Source: Streptomyces roseicoloratus (GTDB taxonomy: Bacteria > Actinomycetota > Actinomycetes > Streptomycetales > Streptomycetaceae). Taken from it: DNA of 64,000 nucleotides. Below the pieces are notes generated by a model, which saw nothing but the letters and a program-made list of their open reading frames with translations, did no database searches and was not told the DNA's origin. The stretch is taken from positions 1 to 64,000 of the forward strand of contig NZ_SDOY01000013.1 of NCBI RefSeq assembly GCF_004117935.1. The letters run 5' to 3'. This document shows positions 26,876 through 36,100 of this stretch, piece after piece (position 1 is the first letter of the stretch; each line of letters opens with the position of its first letter). Position numbers and translations under genes: made by a program.

Positions 26876-28090
26876 ATCCGCGCGCGCGGCCTCGGCGGAG
26901 GCGGGAGCCGGCGCCGCGGTCGAGGGCTGCGTGGTCTTGCGGCGGCGGGTGAACACGCGGGACAGCGGCTCCGTGTAGCGGGCGGTGAGCGGGCCGATGA
27001 CGACGAGGATCAGGACGTAGGCGGTGGCCAGGGGGCCGATGCGGGGTTCGACGCCCACGGCGAGTCCGGCGATGACGATGGAGAACTCGCCGCGGGCGAC
27101 GAGCGTGCCGCCGGCCCGCCAGCGGCCGGCTCCGTGGATGCCCGCGCGGCGTGCGGCGTACCAGCCGGTGGCGACCTTGGTGAGCGCGGTCGCGAGGGCG
27201 AGGAGCACGGCGGGGACGAGGACGGGCGGGATGTCGGCCGGGTCGGTGGACAGGCCGAAGAAGACGAAGAACACGGCGGCGAACAGGTCGCGCAGCGGGG
27301 TGAGCAGCGTGCTGGCGCCTTCGGCCACCTCTCCGGAGACGGCGATGCCGACGAGGAAGGCTCCCACGGCCGCGGACACCTGGAGGTGCTGCGCGATGCC
27401 GGCGACGAGCAGCGTCAGGCCGAGGACGACGAGGAGGAGCATCTCGGCGTTGTCGGAGGAGACGGCCCGGCTGACCAGACGGCCGTGCCGGAGCGCGACG
27501 TACAGCACGGCGCCGACGGTGCCGAGGGAGATCACCAGGGTGAGCGCGCCGCCGGCGAGGCTGACGCCGGCCAGCAGCGCGGTCAGGATCGGCAGGTAGA
27601 GGGCCATGGCGAGGTCCTCGATGACCAGGACGCCGAGGATGACGGGGGTCTCCCGGTTGCCGAGGCGGCCGAGGTCGCCGAGGACCTTGGCGATGACGCC
27701 GGAGGAGGAGATCCAGGTGACGCCGGCGAGCGCGACGGCGGCGACGGGTCCCCAGCCGAGGAGCAGGGCGGCGGCGGCTCCGGGCAGGGCGTTGAGGACG
27801 AAGTCGACGGCGCCGGACGGGTACTGGGTCTTGAGGCTCGTCACGAGTTCGGAGGCGCTGTACTCCAGTCCCAGCAGGAGCAGCAGCAGGATGACGCCGA
27901 TCTCGGCGCCGGTGGCGACGAACTCCTCGCTGGCGGTGAGCGGGAGGATGCCGCCGTGGCCGAAGGCGAGTCCGGCGAGGAGGTAGAGGGGTATGGGCGA
28001 GAAGCCCACGCGCCCGGCGAGCCGTCCGAGGAGGCCCAGGGCGAGGATGATGGCTCCGAGTTCGATGAGCAGAGCGGTCGTGTTGTGCAC
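26855..28090 (-). CDS. CPA2-type cation:proton antiporter (KhtU-like)
   Basis: A 411-residue membrane protein with about 12 helices of the Na_H_Exchanger/KefB type: IPLYLLAGLAFGHGGILPL, EIGVILLLLLLGLEYS, the conserved SSSGVIAKVLGDLGRLGNRE near 145-165 and VIEDLAMALYLP. No C-terminal RCK/TrkA-N domain is attached. Stand-alone antiporters of this kind, such as B. subtilis KhtU, work with a separate KhtT regulatory subunit and export K+ or NH4+ for protons. Here the gene immediately upstream encodes only a 43-residue peptide. A KhtT-like orphan at 30467-30952 is a candidate partner. GTG at 28090 has GGAGGT nine bases upstream. Confidence 0.92.
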   Translation of the reverse strand: MHNTTALLIELGAIILALGLLGRLAGRVGFSPIPLYLLAGLAFGHGGILPLTASEEFVATGAEIGVILLLLLLGLEYSASELVTSLKTQYPSGAVDFVLNALPGAAAALLLGWGPVAAVALAGVTWISSSGVIAKVLGDLGRLGNRETPVILGVLVIEDLAMALYLPILTALLAGVSLAGGALTLVISLGTVGAVLYVALRHGRLVSRAVSSDNAEMLLLVVLGLTLLVAGIAQHLQVSAAVGAFLVGIAVSGEVAEGASTLLTPLRDLFAAVFFVFFGLSTDPADIPPVLVPAVLLALATALTKVATGWYAARRAGIHGAGRWRAGGTLVARGEFSIVIAGLAVGVEPRIGPLATAYVLILVVIGPLTARYTEPLSRVFTRRRKTTQPSTAAPAPASAEAARADSLTVDA

Positions 28091-28335
28091 GGGCGTCGGA
28101 CCTCCGGGTCGGTTGGGTGACGGCGTCAGTGCCTTGCGGGCATCGGTGGGGACCCGATGCCCGGTGGAGCCGGCGTGCGGCAGGCATGAGGTGCTGCGGG
28201 GTGGAGAAGGCGTGCCGGTGGTGAGCGCGCCGGCGCACCGCGAGACGTGGGTGTCCGGCGCCGCGGTCGGCGTCGTCCGGTACGGGATCGGGCGGGATCG
28301 GGCGACCGGGTTTTCCGGTCACCTGGCGGCGGGCG

Positions 28336-28467
28336 TCAGGCGCGGCGGGCGGCGGTGCTGCCGGTATCAGGCACGCTGTCGCGGGCGGTGTTGTCGATGC
28401 GTACGGCGAGACGCACGACGCGGGCGTCGTCGGCGGGCAGGTGCACGGCGTGGCTGTTCCGCTCCAT
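28336..28467 (-). CDS. Small hypothetical protein, 43 residues
   Basis: A short frame starting MERNSHAVHLPADDARVV and rich in Arg/Asp/Val, ending DTGSTAARRA. Support comes from a strong GGAGGGGAG five bases before the ATG (28465-28467) and its position upstream of, and co-oriented with, the antiporter gene. A promoter-like GTAT-N15-GGGTAA is present on the same strand (28597-28573). No family is recognised and it has no transmembrane segment. It may be a leader peptide or small regulator. Confidence 0.5.
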   Translation of the reverse strand: MERNSHAVHLPADDARVVRLAVRIDNTARDSVPDTGSTAARRA

Positions 28468-28703
28468 GACGCTCCCCTCCGTCCGACCGGCGGCTGCGAT
28501 CCGCCGAACACCAACCCCAATGAGAATGAGCACTCTTCCGCTCAGTCGAGCGTAATGGCTCGGTAAAGAATCTTACCCTACGACCAATCCCGCATACAGA
28601 CCGTAAACCCACATTGCGGGAAGAATCGATCCTCCGCGATCCCGGCAACCCGCACGGCCCCCGCGCGCGTGCCGCACCCCGCGGCCGGCCTGACCATGGC
28701 GTC

Positions 28704-29183
28704 ATGGACGTCACCGAGGTGCTGCTGCCCGGCGTGGGCATGCGCTACGAGTTCACCGGCCACAAGGGCGAGCGGGTGGGCGTGGTGGCCCGGCGCACGG
28801 GGGACTTCGAACTCGTCCTGTACGACGCCGGGGACCCGGACGAGGGACGGACGGTCCTCGAACTGGACAGCGAAGAGGCGGACGCGGTCGCGGAGATCCT
28901 GGGCGCCCCGCGGATCGCGGAACGTTTCGCCGACCTGACGAAGGAGGTGCCGGGCCTGGGCTCCGGACAGGTGGAGGTGCGGCCGGGCAGCGCGTACGAC
29001 GGACAGCCCCTGGGCGCCACCCGGGCGCGCACGCTGACGGGGGCCTCGATCGTGGCCGTGGTCCGGGGCGAGGAGGTGATCGCCTCGCCCACTCCTCAGC
29101 AGCTCCTGCGCGGAGGGGACGTCCTCGTCGTCATCGGGACCCACGAGGGGATCGCGGGCGTGGACCGGATCATCCGGGGCTGA
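28704..29183 (+). CDS. KhtT-like antiporter regulatory subunit (TrkA-C/RCK_C)
   Basis: A 159-residue protein. The N-terminal half (VLLPGVGMRYEFTGHKGERVGVVARRTG) is the KhtT-type domain. The C-terminal half is an RCK_C/TrkA-C ligand-binding domain ending QQLLRGGDVLVVIGTHEGIAGVDRIIRG. In KhtT this domain binds c-di-AMP and gates the KhtU antiporter, so K+ efflux may respond to c-di-AMP or pH here. It lies three bases upstream of the antiporter at 29187, forming a clear KhtT-KhtU pair. ATG 28704 was chosen because the conserved region begins there. Confidence 0.9.
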   Translation: MDVTEVLLPGVGMRYEFTGHKGERVGVVARRTGDFELVLYDAGDPDEGRTVLELDSEEADAVAEILGAPRIAERFADLTKEVPGLGSGQVEVRPGSAYDGQPLGATRARTLTGASIVAVVRGEEVIASPTPQQLLRGGDVLVVIGTHEGIAGVDRIIRG

Positions 29184-29186
29184 CCC

Positions 29187-30365
29187 GTGCGCACGCCGGT
29201 CGCGCTGCTGCTGGAGCTCGGCGTCATCCTGGCCGCGCTGAGCATCCTCGGCACACTCGCCCGGCGGCTGACCCTCTCCCCCATCCCCCTGTACCTGCTG
29301 GCCGGTCTCGCAGTGGGCGAAGGCGGCGTGGCGCCCGTGCCGGCGTCGGGGGAATTCGTGGAGACGGGCGCCGCGATCGGGGTGATCCTCCTCCTGCTCG
29401 TCCTGGGCCTGGAGTTCTCGCTGCCGGAGTTCGCCGTCGGCATGCGCCGGCACGTCCCGTCGGCCGGGGTCGACCTGGTGCTCAACGCCGTGCCGGGAGC
29501 GGTGGCGGGCCTGCTCCTCGGCCTGGACGGGCTCGGCACGCTGGCCCTGGCGGGCGCCACGTACATCTCCTCGTCAGGGATCGTCGCCCGACTGCTGTCC
29601 GATCTGCACCGTCTGGGCAACCGGGAGACGCCCGCGGTCCTGTCGGTGCTGGTCCTGGAGGACTGCGCGATGGCCCTCTACCTGCCCGTGATCGCCGTGC
29701 CGGCGTCGGGAGGGTCCTGGTGGCAGGCGGCCCTGGGCGCGCTGATCGCGATCACCGCGGTCCTGGCCGCGTTCACCGTCTCGTACCGCTGGGGGCACCA
29801 TCTGGGCCGGGTCATCGAGCACCCCGACGAGGAGCAGCTCCTGCTGAGGGTCCTGGGGCTCACCCTGCTCGTGGCGGCGCTGGCCGAGCTCGTCCACGCC
29901 TCGGCCGCCGTCGGCGCCTTCCTGGTGGGCCTCGCCCTCACCGGGGAGACCGCGACCCGCACGCGGGCCGTGCTCGGCCCCCTGCGCGACCTCTTCGCCG
30001 CCGTGTTCTTCCTGGCCATCGGGGTGTCCGTCGACCCTGCCGAGCTCGTGCCCGTCCTCCCGGCCGCCCTCGCGCTGGCCGCCGTCACGCTCGTCACCAA
30101 GGTGGTCACCGGCCGGTACGCGGCCCGGCGCGACCGGGTCGGCCGGCGGGGTCAGTGGCGCGCCGGAACGGCGCTCATCGCGCGGGGCGAGTTCTCCCTC
30201 GTGATCGTCGGGCTGGTCGGCACCACGCACGACACGCTGGGCCCGCTGGTCACCGCGTACGTGTTCCTCCTCGCCCTCGCCGGTCCGCTGCTCACGCGGC
30301 TGGCCGGCACCGGCGCCCCCCGGCCCCGGCTCGGCGCGCCGGCCGGGCGCCCGGCTCCGCCGTGA
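29187..30365 (+). CDS. CPA2-type cation:proton antiporter (KhtU-like)
   Basis: A 392-residue, roughly 12-helix membrane antiporter and close paralogue of the one at 26855-28090. Both have IPLYLLAGLA, GVILLLLVLGLEFS, the SSSGIVARLLSDLHRLGNRE segment and the VLEDCAMALYLP helix. It lacks a fused RCK domain and instead follows the KhtT-like subunit by three bases, so the two proteins probably form one K+(or NH4+)/H+ antiport complex. GTG at 29187 is the start. The C-terminus is a short Pro/Arg-rich cytoplasmic tail. Confidence 0.93.
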   Translation: MRTPVALLLELGVILAALSILGTLARRLTLSPIPLYLLAGLAVGEGGVAPVPASGEFVETGAAIGVILLLLVLGLEFSLPEFAVGMRRHVPSAGVDLVLNAVPGAVAGLLLGLDGLGTLALAGATYISSSGIVARLLSDLHRLGNRETPAVLSVLVLEDCAMALYLPVIAVPASGGSWWQAALGALIAITAVLAAFTVSYRWGHHLGRVIEHPDEEQLLLRVLGLTLLVAALAELVHASAAVGAFLVGLALTGETATRTRAVLGPLRDLFAAVFFLAIGVSVDPAELVPVLPAALALAAVTLVTKVVTGRYAARRDRVGRRGQWRAGTALIARGEFSLVIVGLVGTTHDTLGPLVTAYVFLLALAGPLLTRLAGTGAPRPRLGAPAGRPAPP

Positions 30366-30423
30366 GGACCGGGACGCCGCTCGGTCCGGTCGGGCCGGTC
30401 GGGGCCGGGGGCCGTGCCGTACG

Positions 30424-30447
30424 TGATCCGGTGATCCGGTGATCCGG
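30424..30447. repeat. Three tandem copies of TGATCCGG
   Basis: An exact 8-bp unit is repeated three times in the gap between the KhtU-like gene and the convergent orphan KhtT-like gene. No function is apparent. Confidence 0.85.
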
Positions 30448-30466
30448 AGGAGGCGTACGCCCGCGC

Positions 30467-30952
30467 TCAGTCCCGGCCGAGGATCGCGGCGGCGGCCTCG
30501 ACGCCCTCGCGGGTGCCGATCACGATGAGGACGTCGCCGCCGGCCAGCCGGAAGTCCGGTGCCGGTGACGGGATCGCCCCGGCCCGCCGGAGCACGGCGA
30601 CGACGGACGCGCCGGTCTCCGTACGCATCCGGGTCTCGCCCAGGACCCGCCCGTTCCAGTGCGACTGCCCGGACAGCTCGATCCGCTCGGCGACCAGTCC
30701 CAGGTCCGTCGTCGACAGCAGGCTGGGGCTGTGGTGCGCCGGCATCAGCGCGTCGATCAGCGCCTCAGCCTCCGCCGCCGTCAGCTTCGCCGACAGCGCG
30801 CACTCGTCGGGGTCGTCCCGGCGGTAGGCGTTCAGCGTGCGGCTGCCGTCGCGGTGGGCGATCACCGACAGACGACGGTGCTCGCGCGTGGTGAGGTCGT
30901 AGCGGACCCCGATACCCGGCAGCGGGGTGCTGCTCGTATGTGGAACCGGCAC
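30467..30952 (-). CDS. Orphan KhtT-like regulatory subunit (TrkA-C/RCK_C)
   Basis: A 161-residue paralogue of the subunit at 28704-29183. Its N-terminal part has LPGIGVRYDLTTREHRRLSVIAHRDGSRTL, and the RCK_C half ends DFRLAGGDVLIVIGTREGVEAAAAILGRD. It is not followed by an antiporter gene on its own strand: downstream lies the convergent KhtU-like gene. Its likely partner is either that antiporter or the unpaired one at 26855-28090. The GTG at 30952 is chosen since the longer frame adds unconserved residues. A good promoter (TTGGCA, 16 bases, TAGGGT) lies upstream. Confidence 0.88.
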   Translation of the reverse strand: MPVPHTSSTPLPGIGVRYDLTTREHRRLSVIAHRDGSRTLNAYRRDDPDECALSAKLTAAEAEALIDALMPAHHSPSLLSTTDLGLVAERIELSGQSHWNGRVLGETRMRTETGASVVAVLRRAGAIPSPAPDFRLAGGDVLIVIGTREGVEAAAAILGRD

Positions 30953-31016
30953 GGAATGCCCCCAGAAGGTGCGTCGGATCGGTCGGCGGCGGGAACGCGG
31001 TCCCTGCCAGCAGGCC

Positions 31017-31044
31017 ACCCTACTGGGCGGACAGACAATGCCAA
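31017..31044 (-). promoter_or_regulatory. Promoter of the orphan KhtT-like gene
   Basis: On the minus strand, -35 TTGGCA (31044-31039) and -10 TAGGGT (31022-31017) are 16 bases apart. They are close to the housekeeping consensus and about 65 bases upstream of the GTG at 30952. Confidence 0.5.
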
Positions 31045-31141
31045 ATCGGGTGAACTTCCCTGTGTGAGGAGGCAGTTACAGTGGCCCCTGCATCGGTCGG
31101 CCCGGCGCAAGGGAGCGCGGGCCGCGTGAAGGAGGCTCTGC

Positions 31142-31537
31142 ATGCTCGAATGGAAGCCGATCAGCTCCGGCCTCCGTCCCGTGCCCACCCCGGCCGCGAC
31201 CTCGATCATCTGGACCGTCACGGTCGTCACCGCCTTCGCGCTGGTCACCGCCTTCAACCTGCTCGACGGGCACGGCGACCCCACGCTGGACCTGGTCACC
31301 CTCTCGATCCTCGTCGCCCTGCTCAGTACGGGTGCACGGCTCACCGCGGCGCCCGGGACCGCCCTGCTGTGCTGGCTCGTCCTCAACGCCTTCGCGACCG
31401 CGCCGATCGGCGTGCTCACCTGGGAGGGCGCGTACGACCTGGTCCGCCTCGTCTGCCTCCTGGCGTCGGCCGGCATCGGAACCGTCGTCGCGCGCATCGG
31501 CCACGCCCGCGCCGCCTACCAGCGGCTGACGCCGTAG
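31142..31537 (+). CDS. DUF4118 membrane protein
   Basis: A 131-residue protein with four hydrophobic segments (about 20-40, 50-65, 68-86, 98-117). The stretch AAPGTALLCWLVLNAFATAP followed by VRLVCLLASAGIGTVVARIG matches the DUF4118 transmembrane module of KdpD-type histidine kinases, here without kinase or sensor domains. It could be a stand-alone membrane sensor or scaffold; no function is known. GAAGGAGG is seven bases before the ATG. It sits between the KhtT-like orphan and NhaA genes, within the ion-homeostasis block. Confidence 0.8.
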   Translation: MLEWKPISSGLRPVPTPAATSIIWTVTVVTAFALVTAFNLLDGHGDPTLDLVTLSILVALLSTGARLTAAPGTALLCWLVLNAFATAPIGVLTWEGAYDLVRLVCLLASAGIGTVVARIGHARAAYQRLTP

Positions 31538-31571
31538 GCGGGGTCCGCACGGCACGTCACCGCACATGCGC

Positions 31572-31599
31572 CGGCCGGCCCCCGTACGGGGGCCGGCCG
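31572..31599. terminator. Bidirectional terminator-like hairpin
   Basis: A 12-bp perfect stem, CGGCCGGCCCCC (31572-31583) with GGGGGCCGGCCG (31588-31599) and loop GTAC, lies in the 74-base gap between the convergent DUF4118 and NhaA genes. There is no T tract, as is common for Streptomyces hairpin terminators. Confidence 0.75.
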
Positions 31600-31611
31600 C
31601 CGGTTCGACGG

Positions 31612-32913
31612 TCAGTGCGGTCCGCCGGGCCTGGCGCCGGTCTGGTAGACGTCGGGGACGCCGTCGGCGTCCTCGTCCCGTTCCTCCTCGTCCGAGAGCC
31701 GCTTGTAGACGCGGTTGCGGCGGCGCAGCAGGACGGCGGCGAGCGCGGCGGCGGTGACCGAGCCGAGGAGAACGGCCGCCTTGACGTGCTCGATCTGCGC
31801 GGGGTCGGTGAAGGACAGTTCGCCGAGCAGCAGGGCGACGGTGAAGCCGATGCCGGCGAGGACGGCGAGACCGAACACGTCCGCCCAGGCCAGGTCCGGG
31901 TTGAGTCTCGCCCGGGTGAAGCGGGCGGCGGCGTACGTGCCGAGGAAGACGCCGAGGATCTTGCCGACGACGAGGCCGACGAAGACGGCGAGGGGTTCGG
32001 GGTCGGTGAAGACGTTCGCCAGCGCCGCGCCGGAGAGGCCGACACCGGCGGCGAACAGGGCGAAGAGGGGGACGGCGAGGCCCGCGGAGAAGGGGTGCAC
32101 CACGTGGGCGACACGGGCGCCCGGGGACCGCTCCTCGCCGGTGTCGCGGGTGGTGCGCAGGATGAGGCCGATGGCGACGCCGGCGACGGTCGCGTGGATG
32201 CCGGAGTTGTACATCAGCGCCCAGACGGCGACGCCGAGGGGCACGTACCACCACCAGCCGCGGACGCGAAGGCGCTGGAGGACGGCGAACAGCACCAGGC
32301 CGGCGACGGCGCCGCCGAGGGCCGCGAAGTCGAGGTCGCTGGTGAAGAAGACCGCGATGACGAGGATGGCGCCGAGATCGTCGACGACGGCGAGGGTGAG
32401 CAGGAACGCCCGGAGCGCGGAGGGCAGATGGGTGCTGATGACGGCCAGGACCGCGAGCGCGAAGGCGATGTCGGTGGCCATCGGCACGGCCCAGCCTTCG
32501 AGGCTGCCGCCGCCCGCCGTGGCGGTGAGCGCGTAGAGGGCGGCGGGTACGGCCATGCCGCACAGGGCCGCGACGACGGGCAGGGCCGCGGTGGCGGGGG
32601 TGCGCAACTCGCCGACGACGAGTTCGCGTTTCAGCTCGATGCCGGCGACCAGGAAGAACACGGCCAGCAGGCCGTCCGCCGTCCAGTGGCCGACGGAGAG
32701 GTCGAGGCCCAGGGCCGGTATGCCGAAGTGGAAGTCGCGGATCGCCTCGTAGGCGGCGCTCCACGGGCTGTTCGCCCACACGAGCGCGACGACGGCGGCG
32801 GCGAGGAGGACGAGTCCGCCGACGGTCTCGGTGCGCAGGGCCTCGGCGATCGCCTGCCGTTCGGGCCAGGGAAGCAGTCCGAAGACGGTCTTGCGGGGGC
32901 GGGCCTGGGTCAT
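31612..32913 (-). CDS. nhaA: Na+/H+ antiporter NhaA
   Basis: A 433-residue membrane antiporter exchanging Na+ (or Li+) for protons. It has the NhaA family marks FFLVAGIELKRELVVGEL (about 86-103), an Asp in PMATDIAFALAVLA (D148), and the paired aspartates AVVDDLGAI (D178, D179) that bind the ion in E. coli NhaA. About 12 helices are seen; the C-terminal 40 residues are charged and cytoplasmic. ATG 32911-32913 has GGAGGG upstream and is preferred to a longer frame. Its upstream gap of 280 bases to the AAA ATPase gene holds an AT-richer stretch near 32995-33025 that probably carries its promoter. Confidence 0.95.
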   Translation of the reverse strand: MTQARPRKTVFGLLPWPERQAIAEALRTETVGGLVLLAAAVVALVWANSPWSAAYEAIRDFHFGIPALGLDLSVGHWTADGLLAVFFLVAGIELKRELVVGELRTPATAALPVVAALCGMAVPAALYALTATAGGGSLEGWAVPMATDIAFALAVLAVISTHLPSALRAFLLTLAVVDDLGAILVIAVFFTSDLDFAALGGAVAGLVLFAVLQRLRVRGWWWYVPLGVAVWALMYNSGIHATVAGVAIGLILRTTRDTGEERSPGARVAHVVHPFSAGLAVPLFALFAAGVGLSGAALANVFTDPEPLAVFVGLVVGKILGVFLGTYAAARFTRARLNPDLAWADVFGLAVLAGIGFTVALLLGELSFTDPAQIEHVKAAVLLGSVTAAALAAVLLRRRNRVYKRLSDEEERDEDADGVPDVYQTGARPGGPH

Positions 32914-33193
32914 GGGGAAGAGCCCTCCGGGGCGTGTCGGCAGACGGGCGCACAGGCCCTCGGACGCCGACCAGACTTCCCGGCACACCAGCATCGTTCT
33001 TGATGCGTTCTTTACACACTATCGGGTGGGTGACGATCTCGCCAGGTCCCTGTGACCTGCGACGACAACGGCTCGTCAGTCGGCGGGACGGGCGGCGCGG
33101 AGTCGCCGTCACGTGGCGTGCGGGCAACGGCCCCGCGGGGGCCGGGGGGCACACGCCCCGGCCCGGGCGGGGTCACACGGCCGCCCCTCGCGC

Positions 33194-36100
33194 TCACGCG
33201 CCCGTCCCTCCGGACCGGTCCCGGTGGTTCCCGGCACCGGCCGCGTCGGGAGCGTGGGCCGCGTGCCGCCCCGAGGGCCAGGGCCCGGCGAGGAGTCTGC
33301 GCGGGTCGGTCGCGCGGACGATGGCCGACTCGACCGCCGCGACCCGGTCGGCGAGCAGGGCGAGGGCCGCGACCGCCCGCGACGCGGGGTCGTCGCCGCC
33401 TGCGCCGAGGGTTCGGGCCCGGGTGTAGGCGGTGGTGATCGCCGTCCAGCGGTGGGCCTGTTCGGCGGTGAGGGTGCCGCGCAGGGCGGCGAGCCTGAGC
33501 AGGTTGGCCTCGGCGTCGCCGGTGAGGGTCTGGGCCTCCGCCCGGTAGTGGTCGTCGATGACGGCGGCGAGTTCGGCGTCGTTCATGGCGGGCGAGATCC
33601 GGGCCACGATCCTGTTCATGTTGCGGTACGAGCCCTGCAGGCGGAACGGCGGCTCGGTGCGGGCCTCGTCGGGCTGGGCCGCCGAGGCGATGTAGGTCTC
33701 GTTGACCGCGAGCACCGTGGCGCGCGCGGTCAGCAGGTGGCGGAGGACGACGAGGATCCGGTCGAGTTCGGCCGGGGTGTACGGGTGGGTGAGCCGGTCG
33801 CGGCTCGCGGTGGGGTCCGCGGCCGCGAGCCGGGTCAGGACCTCCAGGTCGCCGCGGTCCCGGCCGGCCAGCGGCGCGAGGTCCGGATGGGAGGTGAGGG
33901 CGTTCTCGACGAAACTGAAGGCGAAGGCGTCCTCCTTGCCGGTGAGCACGTCGCCGAGGTTCCACACGTCGGCGCGGTTGGCGAGCATGTCCGGGATCCG
34001 GAAGCGCTCCCCCGACTCGGTGTACGGATTGCCGGCCATGCAAACGGCGAAGCGCTTGCCCCGCAGGTCGTGACCGGCCAGGGTGCGGGTGGCGTCGCAC
34101 AGGGGAACGAACTTCTGCAGGAACTCCGCCGAGCAGTGCTGGATGTCGTCCAGGTACAGCAGCACGTTGCCGGCCGCCTCCAGGGCGAACGCGATCTTCT
34201 CCAGTTCGCGGCGGGCCGGTGCGTCCGGGGCCTCGGCCGGGTCGAGGGAGGTGGTCGCCTGGCCGAGGGCGGGGCCGTCGACCTTGACCAGGAGCAGGCC
34301 GAGGCGGGCGGCGACGTATTCGACGAGGGTCGTCTTGCCGTAGCCGGGAGGCGAGAGGAGCAGCAGCAGGCCGTGGCTGTCGGCGCGCTTGGTGTCGCCC
34401 GCCGCGCCGAGCTGCCTCGCCAGGTTGTCGCCGACCAGCGGCAGGTACACCTCGTCGACGAGCCGGTTGCGGACGAAGGAGGACATGACGCGCGGCCGGT
34501 ACTCGTCGAGGCGCAGCCGGGTGCGTTCGGCGGCGACGAGCTCCGTCCTGCGGCGCTGGTAGGCGCGGAAGGCGGGGACCTCGTGCGCGGCGAACTCGCC
34601 GGTCCGGAGCAGGAATTCGTCGATCCGCAGCGTCAGCGAGCCGTTCCGCAGCCGGGGGTGGGCGCCGAGCAGGCCGGTCACGGTCGCGGTGGCCGGGCCG
34701 TCGGCGTCGTAGCGGTCGAGCCCGGGGCACAGTTCGACGGCGACGGCCTCGGCCAGCACGCCGGGGTCGGGCTGCTCGCCGGAGGACGCGGCGTAGGCGT
34801 GCAGCCAGCCCTCGACGAGCTGCCGGCGGGCCGCCACGTCCGCGAGGGCGGCGAGGTCGTCGTCGTACGCGCCGGTGCCGACCGTCCTGCGGAACTTGTC
34901 GAGGAGGGTGCGCGCCTCGGCGGAGACCGCGAACCCGGCCGGTCCCGTGGCCAGTTCCTCGACGAGGTACGCGGCGGCCGGCAGGTCGCCGATCTCCCCG
35001 GCGAGTTCGCGGCAGAGCGCGTCGAGGGCGGGTGCCGCGCCGAAGAGGTCGCGGGCCCGGGTGAGGGAGACGGCGCGCCGGGTCCAGGCGGCGCGGGTCT
35101 CGTCCGTCGCGGTGTGCGCCCAGAACACCTGGGCGTCCGCCCTGGCCGCGGCCGGGTGGCGCAGCGGCCCGGCCGCCTCGCGCAGGCGCAGCAGCGCGGC
35201 GAGGATCGCGGCGGCGTCGTGGTCGTGGACGCCTCGCTCGTAGCCCTCGTCGTACGCGGCTTCCGCGGCCTGCCGGACGAGGGCCGGCAGATCGGCGGCG
35301 GCGAGGGTGTCGGCGCCGTGCTCGGCGAGGAGCCGGGCGGCCAGGTATTCGGCGCGGTAGACCTCCGGGGACTCCGACGGCAGGGTCCGCGTCCAGTACG
35401 CGCGAGTGGTCGCGAAGGCCGGGTCGGTGACCGGACGGCGGTAGTCGGTGCCGGTGAGGGCGAAGGCGAGGGTGTCGCCGTGCGGGACCAGGGTGAGTTC
35501 GGGCGACTGGTGCTGGACGGCGAAGCGGTGCCGGCCGAGGCGGATGGTGTCGCCGCCGTCGGCGTACAGCTCGGTGCGGTCGCGCAGGGCCCGGCCGGCC
35601 TCCTGGCGGGCGGCGGCGAGCCTGCCTTCCAGCTCCTCGGCGCGGACCTGGTCGCCCAGGCTCCGCAGTTCGTCGACGGTGCGGCGGATCTTCCCGACCA
35701 TGGGGTCGGAGGCGAAGTACGTGTGGACGTCGTCCGCGTCGGCCAGGGCGGCGGCCCGCCGGCTGACGGACGCGAGGACGCGGCCGGCCGACTCCGCCAG
35801 GCGTTCGGCGCGGCGGGCGCGGGCGTCGGTGAGGGTCTGCCGGCGTGCGGTGAAGGCGTCGTGGATCTCGGTCCGCTTGTCGGTGAGCTCGCCGAGGAAG
35901 CCGTCGTGCTCCGCGAACCGCGACTCCAGGTTCTCCAGTTGCAGCAGGAGCCGGCCGAGCTGGGTGTCGCATTCCTCGGGCGTGGCCGCCGTGGCGAGCG
36001 CGCCGGTGACCGCCTCCGAGAGCAGGGCGAACTCGGCGGTGAACGCGGCCCGGCCCTCGCGGTCGAGGAGTGCGGCGCGGCGCGCGGTCAGGCCGGCCCG

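Noticed and set aside
28516..28535. AATGAGAATGAGCAC as a Zur or iron box
   Set aside because: Only a half-like match without the second arm, and the neighbouring genes are K+/H+ antiport genes with no metal link.
31142..31537. KdpD sensor kinase fragment (pseudogene)
   Set aside because: The DUF4118-like protein has its own good ribosome site and a complete membrane module with a clean stop; there is no remnant of kinase or KdpD N-terminal sequence nearby, so it reads as an intact stand-alone gene.
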